Assembly: GCA_900546695.1 (NCBI GenBank)
Contig: URDX01000038.1
Coordinates: forward strand, 1-14,076
Origin: an uncultured Eubacteriales bacterium
GTDB lineage: Bacteria > Bacillota > Clostridia > Oscillospirales > CAG-272
Reading direction: 5' to 3'
Length of the DNA stretch: 14,076 nucleotides
Shown here: positions 1 to 7,179 of the stretch, piece by piece
Position numbering within the stretch: the stretch's first letter is position 1
How the letters are laid out: each line of letters opens with the position of its first letter
The notes under the pieces: model-generated
Told to the model about the DNA's origin: nothing
What the model saw: the letters and a program-made list of their open reading frames with translations, nothing else
Databases searched by the model: none
Translations under genes and position numbers: made by a program

Positions 1-85
1 CAGAACTCAATCACTTTTTCTATTCTTTTGGTCTCACATCTATTGTAACGCTACACGCATAATGCAAAAATCCACGCGCCCGCTA

Positions 86-114
86 TTGAAAAAGCCGCAG
101 GGCTGTGATATAAT
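86..114 (+). promoter_or_regulatory. Sigma-A promoter of the uronate operon
   Basis: The -35 box TTGAAA (86-91) and the -10 box TATAAT (109-114) are separated by exactly 17 bases. A TG dinucleotide at 106-107 makes an extended -10 element. The predicted start is near 121, which gives a leader of about 30 nt before the first gene. A second overlapping TATAAT at 114-119 has a poorer 22-base spacer. Confidence 0.85.
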
Positions 115-139
115 ATAATTTGGATTTTTGTATTTTTGA

Positions 140-143
140 AAGG
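140..143 (+). promoter_or_regulatory. Ribosome binding site that decides the first gene's start
   Basis: The AAGG at 140-143 lies only 2 bases from the ATG at 146 but 8 bases from the in-frame ATG at 152. Normal Shine-Dalgarno spacing therefore favours the second ATG. Confidence 0.6.
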
Positions 144-151
144 CAATGCAA

Positions 152-958
152 ATGCGGGAAATTTACTGTTCAACGGGAGCATATATAGGCAGGGCAAACG
201 AGTTCAACCCCGAGCTGATCCCTTTTTACGGGCGGCAGATACACTGCGACGGCTTTGAATTCATGGTCGTCAGCGGCTGGGAGCGAAAGCCGAGCGAGAT
301 CGTTCGCAGTCTCGGAGACTGCGGTATGGTATTTCGGACGCTTCATTCGGATAAATTCATCGGTCAGTGTCTCTCAGAGGGCAAGGATGACGACGCTATG
401 GCGCTTTTTGACGAGAGTCTGCGCGCGGCGATCGCTGCGGGCGCGGAAAAGATGGTGCTGCATATGTGGGGCGGCGTTGTCAGCGACAGTTGCTTCGCGC
501 ACAATCTGACCTATCTGCCGCGTATGGTCGAACACTGCGGCGAGGCGGGGGTGACACTTTGTGTCGAAAACGTTCCGTGTGCTTGCGGCGACCCGATAGC
601 GCACTGGCGCGACTGCGAGGCGCTTTGCCCCGATGTACGTTTTATCTACGACACCCGCTTCGGATATTTTGCGGGAACGCTTGAGCGCGATGTAGGACTG
701 TTCTCGGATTCGGTATTCGGAGCAAAGACGGTGCATATGCACGTCAGTGATTTTACGGGTGTTCAGCATGATTTTCATTGTCTGCGCCCGATACCGATGC
801 CGGGTGAGGGCAGCATTGACTTTGACAGCTTTTTTGCAGCGGTGAAGCCGATATATTCGGGCACTGTGACACTCGAATCGCCGTCGCTTGACGAGCATGG
901 GCATGTCGACCCCGAGCGGCTGTCTGCGGCGATAGAATACATCAGACAGCGGCTATGA
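152..958 (+). CDS. Sugar phosphate isomerase/epimerase family protein (xylose-isomerase-like TIM barrel)
   Basis: This 268-residue protein has the pattern of the xylose-isomerase-like / AP endonuclease 2 TIM-barrel family, whose members isomerise or epimerise sugars with a divalent metal. The likely metal ligands can be seen in the usual order: Glu139 in VENVP, Asp167 in YDTRFGY, a histidine in HMHVSDF (195-201) and Glu242 in TLESPS. The length is normal for the family. The start at 152 is preferred because the AAGG at 140-143 is correctly spaced from it; an ATG at 146 would add only two residues. The gene is first behind a strong promoter, and glucuronate isomerase follows 73 bases later, so a role in hexuronate or related sugar use is likely but inferred. 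The substrate cannot be read from the sequence. Confidence 0.8.
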   Translation: MREIYCSTGAYIGRANEFNPELIPFYGRQIHCDGFEFMVVSGWERKPSEIVRSLGDCGMVFRTLHSDKFIGQCLSEGKDDDAMALFDESLRAAIAAGAEKMVLHMWGGVVSDSCFAHNLTYLPRMVEHCGEAGVTLCVENVPCACGDPIAHWRDCEALCPDVRFIYDTRFGYFAGTLERDVGLFSDSVFGAKTVHMHVSDFTGVQHDFHCLRPIPMPGEGSIDFDSFFAAVKPIYSGTVTLESPSLDEHGHVDPERLSAAIEYIRQRL

Positions 959-1031
959 GAGGGTGCAGCATGCAGATTGCGGCGCATCGAACGCTTAGAA
1001 TCTATTCCGTAAAAAAAGGAGAGAGCATAAA

Positions 1032-2444
1032 ATGAAACGCTTTATGGGAAAAGAATTTCTGCTCGACACCGAGACGGCGAGGCAGCTCTATCACACGTAT
1101 GCCGAGCGGCTGCCGATAATCGACTATCACTGTCACGTTTCCCCGCGTGAGATAGCGGAGAATCGCCGCTTCTCGAACATTACCGAGCTGTGGCTCGGCG
1201 GTGACCACTACAAGTGGCGCGCTATGCGCTCGTGCGGAGTTGACGAGAAGTACATTACGGGGGATGCTTCGGATTACGAGAAGTTCCGCGCGCTGGCGTG
1301 CTGCATGCCGCGCCTTATCGGAAACCCGCTCTACCACTGGTCGCATCTCGAGCTTCAGCGCTATTTCGGCTATACGGGTACGCTGTCCGAAAAGACCTGC
1401 GACGAGGTATGGAAGCTGACATCGGCGCGTCTCGCAGAGCCGTATATGACGGTCAAGAATATTATCCGCGCCTCGAATGTCGACGTTATCTGCACGACCG
1501 ACGACCCCGCAGACGAGCTCTGCTATCACGAGAAGATAGCGCAGGATGAGCATTTTACCACCCGCGTGCTCCCCGCTTTTCGCCCCGACAAGGGCATTAA
1601 TATCCGCCGCGCGGGCTGGCGCGAGTATATCTCATCGCTCTCTGCAGCTGCGGGCATGCCGATAACCGATCTCGATTCGCTCAAGGCGGCATATGTCGCC
1701 AGACTCGATTATTTTGCGGAGCACGGCTGCGTCACCGCCGATCACGGCATCGACGACGCAATCCCCTCGGCAGAGCGTTACGAGCTCGCACGTGCGGACG
1801 AGATTTTCCGTGCGGCGCTCTCGGGCGGACGTGTTGACGCGCACGACGGAGAGATATTCGCACTCGAGATGCATCGCTTCTTTGCGCGCGAATACACGCG
1901 CAGGGGATGGGTCATGCAGATACATTTCGGCGTAATGCGCAATCCCTGCACGCCGATGTTCGAGCGTCTCGGACCCGATTCGGGCTTTGACATAATCGGC
2001 GGTCGCAGCAGCGTTACCGAGCTCGCGCGCATGCTCGATCTGTTTGCTGTTGAAAGCAGTCTGCCGCGCACGGTCATTTATTCGATAAACCCCGCAGACA
2101 ATGCGGCTGTAGGCTCGCTTATAGGCGGTTTTCAGCTCACCGACGGCAGCGGCATGCCGCGCGTTATGCAGGGCAGTGCATGGTGGTTCAACGATAACAA
2201 GACAGGAATGCGCGAGCAGATGACGAGCCTTGCAAATCTTTCCGCGCTCGGCTCATTCCTCGGTATGCTCACCGACAGCCGCAGCTTCCTCTCGTATACA
2301 AGACACGAGTATTTCCGCCGCATCCTCTGCTCCGTAATCGGTCACTGGGTCGAGGATGGGGAGTATCCGTACGATGTCGAGGAGCTTGCGCAGCTCGTGA
2401 TGGATATCTGCTACAATAATACAAAGGACTTTTTCTCGCTTTGA
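1032..2444 (+). CDS. uxaC: Glucuronate isomerase
   Basis: UxaC interconverts D-glucuronate and D-fructuronate (and galacturonate and tagaturonate), the first cytoplasmic step of hexuronate breakdown. The 470-residue product matches the family's usual length and sequence throughout. Near the N-terminus IIDYHCH carries the His33/His35 metal pair of the amidohydrolase-like fold, and the block DHYKWRAMR follows near residues 58-66. An AGGAG at 1017-1021 sits 10 bases before the ATG; an in-frame ATG at 1044 is a less likely alternative. The gene follows the isomerase/epimerase gene by 73 bases with no terminator between them, and a membrane protein gene starts 50 bases after it, so the three are probably cotranscribed. 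The later enzymes of the pathway (uxuA, uxuB, kdgK, kdgA) are not in this window. Confidence 0.95.
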   Translation: MKRFMGKEFLLDTETARQLYHTYAERLPIIDYHCHVSPREIAENRRFSNITELWLGGDHYKWRAMRSCGVDEKYITGDASDYEKFRALACCMPRLIGNPLYHWSHLELQRYFGYTGTLSEKTCDEVWKLTSARLAEPYMTVKNIIRASNVDVICTTDDPADELCYHEKIAQDEHFTTRVLPAFRPDKGINIRRAGWREYISSLSAAAGMPITDLDSLKAAYVARLDYFAEHGCVTADHGIDDAIPSAERYELARADEIFRAALSGGRVDAHDGEIFALEMHRFFAREYTRRGWVMQIHFGVMRNPCTPMFERLGPDSGFDIIGGRSSVTELARMLDLFAVESSLPRTVIYSINPADNAAVGSLIGGFQLTDGSGMPRVMQGSAWWFNDNKTGMREQMTSLANLSALGSFLGMLTDSRSFLSYTRHEYFRRILCSVIGHWVEDGEYPYDVEELAQLVMDICYNNTKDFFSL

Positions 2445-2494
2445 CGGCGTGCGGGACGATAATTGCCGGATAATTACCGAAAGGAGGGCGGATA

Positions 2495-3514
2495 ATGAAC
2501 GGTACTGTTATTTCAGAGCGGTCTGCGGCGCGCGGTGACGCACATGCGGTGTCCGCCCGCTTGGAGTCCCATACTAATCACACCGCACGGCGGGTGCTTT
2601 CTGCGGCTTTGACAGCGGTTGGCGCACTTCTCGCAACGGTGATTATAACGGCGCTGACGCTCGGCTACAGCATCTCCGCCGCCATGCCCGACTGGCTCGA
2701 GACCCCGCTCGGCGAGCGCAGCGCTGCCCCCGCGGCAGTCTATCCGCCGATACGCGGCGGGTATATCTGTCTGCTCGGCGAGGACGGGACGTTTTTTGCG
2801 CCCGAATATTGCACCGCGCTCGGCTCGGTCACGGGCGATATCGAATGGACCGACGGCGAGAGGGCGGCGCTTGCGCCCGATGAACTCATAGTCTCGGCTG
2901 ATTGCGCGCTTTCGGGCAGCGTCGGCTGCGACGGCTATGCTTACGGCGGGGAATCACTCGGCGGCGAGAGCCGCAGAATAGTGGGTGTTTTGAATGATTC
3001 GTCGTGCACCGTCGTTCTGCCCGATGATGAGGCTGCGCTGCTGATAAGCGGCGAAGAGATTAAGGATGAGAACGGTGTCTCCTTCACGGGAAATGCAGTG
3101 CAGCTCGCGGTGACCGCCGTCTCGGACAGGCTTTCGGGCGGTGCGGGCGGCACCGCGACCGTGTTTACGGTCGTGCTGTCGGTCGCCTCGGTGCTGCTGC
3201 TCGTCTCGCTTATCGCTTGCGGCGTTATAACGATACAAGCGCATGACGGCGTTTCGGTACCGCCGGACGCGATGTATTACAGGTACATTGCAATGGCTGC
3301 CGCAGTATTCGCCGCAACAAGCATCGGTACGGCATGGCTCTGCTCACGCATAGAGGCGATGGGGTACGGCTCGCTTGTCGATTTCGGATTGCATGAGATA
3401 ATGGTTATAGCCGCGGGATGCGTGATAACCTTTGCGCTGCCGTGTCTGCTTGCGCCGCTCGCTGCGCGTCTGCTCCGCCGTATGGGAACGCACCGCGCGG
3501 AGAAGAAGAACTGA
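2495..3514 (+). CDS. Uncharacterised four-helix membrane protein with a large extracytoplasmic domain
   Basis: I do not recognise this 339-residue protein. It has a polar N-terminus, one hydrophobic segment near 34-58, an acidic soluble region of about 160 residues (60-220), then three hydrophobic segments near 221-247, 268-290 and 306-327, and a basic tail. One helix, a large outside domain and three helices is the topology of FtsX/MacB-type ABC permeases, but there is no ATPase gene beside it and no convincing family motif, so this is only a topological resemblance. The ribosome site AAGGAGG (2481-2487) lies 7 bases before the ATG and is the strongest in this operon. The gene sits 50 bases after uxaC and is probably its operon partner. 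Its stop is followed by tandem repeats and a bidirectional terminator. Confidence 0.75.
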   Translation: MNGTVISERSAARGDAHAVSARLESHTNHTARRVLSAALTAVGALLATVIITALTLGYSISAAMPDWLETPLGERSAAPAAVYPPIRGGYICLLGEDGTFFAPEYCTALGSVTGDIEWTDGERAALAPDELIVSADCALSGSVGCDGYAYGGESLGGESRRIVGVLNDSSCTVVLPDDEAALLISGEEIKDENGVSFTGNAVQLAVTAVSDRLSGGAGGTATVFTVVLSVASVLLLVSLIACGVITIQAHDGVSVPPDAMYYRYIAMAAAVFAATSIGTAWLCSRIEAMGYGSLVDFGLHEIMVIAAGCVITFALPCLLAPLAARLLRRMGTHRAEKKN

Positions 3515-3543
3515 TTTTGCGCAGCACATCCGCAGTGGAGAAC

Positions 3544-3646
3544 GTCGGCATAGCTGCTGCGAGAACGGCGGTATGTCGGCACGGCTGCAGTGGGAAACGG
3601 CGATGCGTCGGCACGGCTGCAGTGGGAAACGGCGATGCGTCGGCAC
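3544..3646. repeat. 32-bp tandem repeat, about 3.25 copies
   Basis: Two identical 32-bp units lie head to tail at 3575-3606 and 3607-3638, each beginning GTCGGCACGGCTGCAG. A partial third copy follows (3639-3646), and a diverged 31-bp copy precedes them (3544-3574). Because 32 is not a multiple of three and the region has no credible gene, it is a noncoding minisatellite. Confidence 0.85.
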
Positions 3647-3724
3647 GTCGGAAAAGCGCTTCGAAAATCGAGGTGCGGCAGCGCGGCGCGCAGCAGAGCA
3701 GCATCTGAATAACGGCGCATCTCG

Positions 3725-3770
3725 AAAAAACAAAAAACAAAAAAGCACCGACCCGAGTCGATGCTTTTTT
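3725..3770 (-). terminator. Terminator of the tRNA gene, probably bidirectional
   Basis: On the minus strand an 8-bp stem (arms 3757-3764 and 3745-3752, one G-U pair) with a 4-base loop is followed by a long T-rich tract (3744 down to 3725). It lies just after the tRNA. On the plus strand the same hairpin has one C-A mismatch and is followed by six Ts (3765-3770), so it may also end transcription of the upstream operon that converges on it. Confidence 0.85.
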
Positions 3771-3771
3771 A

Positions 3772-3846
3772 TGGAGCTAGTGGTGGGGATTGAACCCACG
3801 ACCTGCTGATTACGAATCAGCTGCTCTACCACTGAGCCACACTAGC
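3772..3846 (-). tRNA. tRNA-Thr (anticodon CGU)
   Basis: Read on the minus strand this is a complete cloverleaf. The acceptor arms GCTAGTG and CACTAGC pair perfectly. The D stem is GCTC/GAGC, the anticodon stem GCTGA/TCAGC has loop TTCGTAA, and the T stem GTGGG/CCCAC has loop TTCAATC. The anticodon CGT reads the threonine codon ACG. The discriminator is U and the 3' CCA (3774-3772) is encoded. A consensus promoter precedes it and a terminator follows it, so it is an independent transcription unit. Confidence 0.96.
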
Positions 3847-3859
3847 ACATAACGATATT

Positions 3860-3888
3860 ATTATACCCGTAGGCGGGCGTTTTGTCAA
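3860..3888 (-). promoter_or_regulatory. Consensus sigma-A promoter of tRNA-Thr
   Basis: On the minus strand TTGACA (3888-3883) and TATAAT (3865-3860) are both perfect matches to consensus, with a 17-base spacer. The start would fall near 3853, giving a leader of about 7 nt. A 13-bp palindrome (CCGAAATTTTCGG, 3898-3910) lies just upstream of the -35 box. Confidence 0.92.
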
Positions 3889-3918
3889 TACCTTTTGCCG
3901 AAATTTTCGGTAATGCCG

Positions 3919-4004
3919 CCGACAGCGTGACAAAATACCGTCGACAATGCTGCAAAACGCTGCCGACAGAGCTGCACAACCCACCGACAGCGCGGCAGAA
4001 CAGG
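3919..4004. repeat. Diverged short tandem repeat of about 21 bp, four copies
   Basis: Four related units begin near 3919, 3938, 3963 and 3984. The last two are 21 bp and share CCGACAG, a middle GCTG/GCGG and an end like CACAAC or CAGAAC. The first two are more diverged (19 and 25 bp). The array lies between the tRNA promoter and rsmA, with no gene in the stretch 3889-4086. Confidence 0.6.
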
Positions 4005-4086
4005 CGGCTTTCATCGGCGGCGGGACTCTTTCGCGGTTTGCTGCGCCGCCGAAAGTATATCTTAAGCATCATAAGGAACAATAAAA

Positions 4087-4947
4087 ATGAATCTGACAAA
4101 TCCAAGCGAGGTCCGCGCGATAATGGAGTCGCACGGGCTGCAATTTCAAAAGCAGTTCGGTCAGAACTTCCTCATAAGCGCTGCCGTTCCCGCGCGGATA
4201 GCGGAGCAGACGGGAGACTGCGTGCTCGAGATAGGTCCGGGCATCGGAACGCTGACGCGCGAGCTGTGCGCCCGTGCGCGGCAGGTCGAGTGCGTCGAGA
4301 TAGACCGGGGGCTTATCCCTGTGCTGACCGAGACGCTTTCCGACTTTGACAACGTTCGCGTGACGAATGCCGACGTTATGCAGCTCGACATCGCGGAGTT
4401 TGTGCGCGAGCGCTTCGGCGGCGAGCGGATAACCGTCTGCGCAAATCTGCCGTACTATATAACCACCCCCGTTATCATGGCGCTGCTCGAATCGGGCGCG
4501 CCGATAGACCGCATCACCGTAATGGTGCAGAAGGAGGTCGCGGAGCGTCTTGCCGCAGTGCCGGGGAGCGCCGATTACGGTGCGGTGACCGCCGCCGTTG
4601 CATGGTACGGGCGCGCGGAGCGGCTGTTTGACGTACCCGCGGGGTGCTTCATTCCGCGCCCCAAGGTCGACTCTGCAGTTATCAGAATAACGCTCGGCGA
4701 CGGTGCGCGGGAGCGGGTCGGATGCCGTGATGAGCGCCTTATGCTGCGTCTGATATCGGCGGCGTTCTGCATGCGGAGAAAGACGCTGCTCAATGCGCTC
4801 GGTTCGTCTTTTTCGCATTTTTCAAAGGAAAAACTTGCAAAAATCATAGAATCGGCGGGTATCTCACCCACCGTTCGCGGGGAGCGTCTGTCGGTCGAGG
4901 ATTACGCTCATCTCGCAGATGTGATGGTCGAATCGACTGAAAAATGA
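4087..4947 (+). CDS. rsmA: 16S rRNA (adenine-1518/1519-N6,N6)-dimethyltransferase
   Basis: RsmA (KsgA) uses S-adenosylmethionine to dimethylate two adjacent adenines near the 3' end of 16S rRNA late in 30S assembly. The 286-residue protein has the N-terminal FGQNFL (24-29), the SAM-binding EIGPGIG (48-54), an acidic end to the next strand (VEID, 70-73) and the catalytic NLPYY (120-124), followed by the usual small C-terminal helical domain. Its length is normal. AAGGA at 4073-4077 lies 9 bases before the ATG. No clear sigma-A promoter is seen directly upstream. The next gene, pckG, has its own promoter 100 bases after this stop, so rsmA is probably transcribed alone. Confidence 0.96.
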   Translation: MNLTNPSEVRAIMESHGLQFQKQFGQNFLISAAVPARIAEQTGDCVLEIGPGIGTLTRELCARARQVECVEIDRGLIPVLTETLSDFDNVRVTNADVMQLDIAEFVRERFGGERITVCANLPYYITTPVIMALLESGAPIDRITVMVQKEVAERLAAVPGSADYGAVTAAVAWYGRAERLFDVPAGCFIPRPKVDSAVIRITLGDGARERVGCRDERLMLRLISAAFCMRRKTLLNALGSSFSHFSKEKLAKIIESAGISPTVRGERLSVEDYAHLADVMVESTEK

Positions 4948-5007
4948 CAGTAATTCGGTAGGTGTCAAAAATGCAGGATTTAATCTCGGATAATTCAAAA
5001 ACATTTT

Positions 5008-5024
5008 ATTAACACCGTGTTAAT
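5008..5024. promoter_or_regulatory. 17-bp perfect palindrome upstream of pckG, candidate operator
   Basis: ATTAACAC-C-GTGTTAAT is a perfect 8+1+8 inverted repeat. Its centre (5016) is about 70 bases upstream of the predicted pckG start, just upstream of the -35 box. It does not match the Rex, CIRCE, BirA or NrdR operators as I know them. A loop of one base makes it a poor RNA terminator, so a protein-binding site is more likely. Confidence 0.5.
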
Positions 5025-5049
5025 TTCGATTTTATCTCGGTGAATAGGC

Positions 5050-5078
5050 TTGATTTTTCCGCGATAATGTAGTATCAT
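5050..5078 (+). promoter_or_regulatory. Sigma-A promoter of pckG
   Basis: TTGATT (5050-5055) and TATCAT (5073-5078) are separated by 17 bases. The start would fall near 5085, about 27 bases before the ATG. Confidence 0.65.
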
Positions 5079-5111
5079 GTTCGCGGAATCAAATTTTGAG
5101 AGGAGATTACC

Positions 5112-6902
5112 ATGACCAAGAACAGTTACATTAACAATTGGATCAAGGAGATGGCTGAACTCACCACTCCCGATAATATCGTTTGGATAGACGGCAGCGA
5201 GGAGCAGACCAAGGCGCTCCAGGCTCAGGCTGTCAAGGACGGCACTCTCGAGGCTCTTAACCCTGAGCTTCTGCCTAACTGCTTCCTCCACCGCACCGCA
5301 GTTAACGACGTTGCGCGTGTCGAGAACCGTACCTTCATCTGCACCAGAGAGAAGGCAGATGCGGGAAACATCAACAACTGGATGGACCCCAAGGAGTGCT
5401 ACGACAAGCTCGGTAAGCTCTTCCGCGGCTCCATGAAGGGCATGACCATGTACGTCATTCCTTACTCGATGGGCGTTGTCGGCTCCGACTTCGCAAAGAT
5501 CGGCATCGAGCTGACCGACTCCATCTACGTTGTTCTTAACATGCTTATCATGACAAGAGCAGGTCAGCAGGTCATCGACGTGCTCGACGGTATCGGCGAT
5601 AACTTCATCAAGGGACTGCATGCACGCGCAGACCTCGATGAGAACAATCGTTACATCTGCCACTTCCCGGAGGACAACACCATCTGGTCCATCAACTCCG
5701 GTTACGGCGGAAACGTTCTGCTCGGCAAGAAGTGCTTCGCACTCCGTATCGCATCCTACCTCGGCCGTAAGGAAGGCTGGATGGCTGAGCACATGCTCAT
5801 CCTCGGCGTTGAATACCCGAACGGTGAGACTAAGTATGTAACCGCCGCATTCCCGTCCGCATGCGGTAAGACCAACCTCGCAATGCTCATTCCGCCGGAA
5901 GTATTCCGCAAGAAGGGCTACAAGGTTTGGTGCGTAGGCGACGATATTGCTTGGCTCCGCGTCGGTAAGGACGGCAGACTGTGGGCTGTCAACCCCGAGA
6001 ACGGCTTCTTCGGTGTTGCTCCCGGTACCAACGAAAAGTCCAACCCCAACGCTCTTGCTACTACCAAGCGCGATACCATCTTTACAAACGTTGTTCATGA
6101 CCTCGATAACAACACCGTTTGGTGGGAGGGTCTTAACGATAATCCTCCGAAGAATGCTATCGACTGGAAGGGCAACAAGTGGGATTACACCAAGTACGAC
6201 AAGAAGGATAAGTCCACCTGCGGAGCTCATCCGAACTCCCGCTTCACCTCTGTCGCTAAGAACTGCCCCTGCGTTTCTCCTAAGTTTGACGATCCCGCAG
6301 GCGTTCCGATCACCGCTATCATCTTCGGCGGACGCCGCGCAAAGACCGCTCCTCTCGTGTATCAGTCCACAAGCTGGCAGAACGGCACCTTCGTCGGTTC
6401 CATCATGGCTTCCGAGACTACCGCAGCAGCTGCAGGCGCTGTCGGCGTAGTTCGCCGCGATCCTATGGCTATGCGTCCTTTCGTAGGCTACGATATGGGC
6501 GACTACTTCCGCCACTGGCTCGATATGGGCAAGAAGATCCCGAACCCGCCTAAGATCTTCCACGTCAACTGGTTCCGTACCGATGACGAGGGTCACTTCA
6601 TTTGGCCCGGCTACGGCGAGAATATGCGCGTAGTTAAGTGGATTCTTGATCGCTGCGAGGGCAAGGCAGACGCTGAACTCACTCCTATCGGTTACGTTCC
6701 GAAGCCCGAGGACATCGACGTTGAGGACCTTGAGGGTGTTTCCGCCGATACTATCCGTGAGCTGCTCTGTGTTGATACCGCTTCGTGGCTCGAGGATATC
6801 GAGAACATCCGCGAGTTCTACAAGACCGTCGGCGACAGAGTTCCCGCAGAGCTTATCGAGGAGCTTAACGGCCTCGAGGCTCGTCTTAAGGCAGCTAAGT
6901 AA
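5112..6902 (+). CDS. pckG: Phosphoenolpyruvate carboxykinase (GTP)
   Basis: GTP-dependent PEPCK interconverts oxaloacetate plus GTP with PEP, CO2 and GDP. In gut anaerobes it often runs in the carboxylating direction at the start of succinate/propionate formation, but the direction here is not visible. The 596-residue length is normal. The family signature FPSACGKTNLAM starts at residue 247 and gives the catalytic Cys251 and P-loop Lys253. The metal-binding GDDIAW follows at 276-281, and NPENGFFGVAPGTN is the guanine/PEP-loop region. GAGGAGA lies 6 bases before the ATG. Codon use differs from the neighbours: AAC, AAG, CTC and T- or A-ending GCT/GCA are preferred over the GCG/CCG/CGC-rich style around it, which is typical of high expression rather than transfer. 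It has its own promoter and a strong terminator. Confidence 0.97.
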   Translation: MTKNSYINNWIKEMAELTTPDNIVWIDGSEEQTKALQAQAVKDGTLEALNPELLPNCFLHRTAVNDVARVENRTFICTREKADAGNINNWMDPKECYDKLGKLFRGSMKGMTMYVIPYSMGVVGSDFAKIGIELTDSIYVVLNMLIMTRAGQQVIDVLDGIGDNFIKGLHARADLDENNRYICHFPEDNTIWSINSGYGGNVLLGKKCFALRIASYLGRKEGWMAEHMLILGVEYPNGETKYVTAAFPSACGKTNLAMLIPPEVFRKKGYKVWCVGDDIAWLRVGKDGRLWAVNPENGFFGVAPGTNEKSNPNALATTKRDTIFTNVVHDLDNNTVWWEGLNDNPPKNAIDWKGNKWDYTKYDKKDKSTCGAHPNSRFTSVAKNCPCVSPKFDDPAGVPITAIIFGGRRAKTAPLVYQSTSWQNGTFVGSIMASETTAAAAGAVGVVRRDPMAMRPFVGYDMGDYFRHWLDMGKKIPNPPKIFHVNWFRTDDEGHFIWPGYGENMRVVKWILDRCEGKADAELTPIGYVPKPEDIDVEDLEGVSADTIRELLCVDTASWLEDIENIREFYKTVGDRVPAELIEELNGLEARLKAAK

Positions 6903-6925
6903 TCGACAAACAGCATGATAATCTT

Positions 6926-6967
6926 TCACGGAGCGAACCCGCGCGGCTCGCTCCGTGATGTGTTTTT
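6926..6967 (+). terminator. Rho-independent terminator of pckG
   Basis: An 11-bp perfect stem (6926-6936 with 6948-6958) closes an 11-base GC-rich loop and is followed by TGTGTTTTT. It starts 24 bases after the pckG stop. Confidence 0.9.
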
Positions 6968-7030
6968 AGGACACAGCGGCGCTGTATGCATATGCGACAC
7001 TGCCGCAGTGCGTCGCATGAAGAAATGCAG

Positions 7031-7179
7031 GGAACAGCTGCTCTGCTGCAGGGGCAATAGGGTATGAAATAACGCTGTGCTTGCGTCGGGAAAAAAGATA
7101 CGGAATGACCGCTGCACTTGCAGTAGAACAAGGATTATGTAATGACGGCTGCGTTTGCAGCGGGGGCGGAATGATATGA
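7031..7179. repeat. Diverged 37-bp tandem repeat, four units
   Basis: Units of 37, 37, 37 and 38 bp start at 7031, 7068, 7105 and 7142. The last two are clearest: both begin ATGAC, then GCTGC, then TTGCAG. Each unit holds a small inverted repeat of the type GCTGC...GCAG, perfect as GCTGC-GTTT-GCAGC in the last unit. The array fills the gap between the pckG terminator and the next gene, and its last unit runs over that gene's start codon. The period is not a multiple of three, so it is not coding. Confidence 0.65.

Noticed and set aside
3344..3832. Open frames across the tRNA whose ends read VGIEPTTC or VGSIPTTS
   Set aside because: These are classic false proteins made by translating a tRNA gene and adjoining repeats.
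3898..3910. 13-bp palindrome CCGAAATTTTCGG upstream of the tRNA promoter
   Set aside because: It is symmetric, but it is short, and tRNA promoters rarely carry operators. It may be chance.
4945..4967. TGACA...TGTCA inverted repeat at the rsmA stop
   Set aside because: A 5-bp stem with a 13-base loop and no T run is not a credible terminator.
4995..6929. A 644-codon open frame antisense to pckG
   Set aside because: It is the shadow of pckG codon bias. The product is low complexity with no motif, and the sense frame is an unmistakable PEPCK.
7031..7179. Possible CRISPR array
   Set aside because: The units are directly adjacent and diverged. There are no identical repeats with unique spacers, and no cas genes are present.
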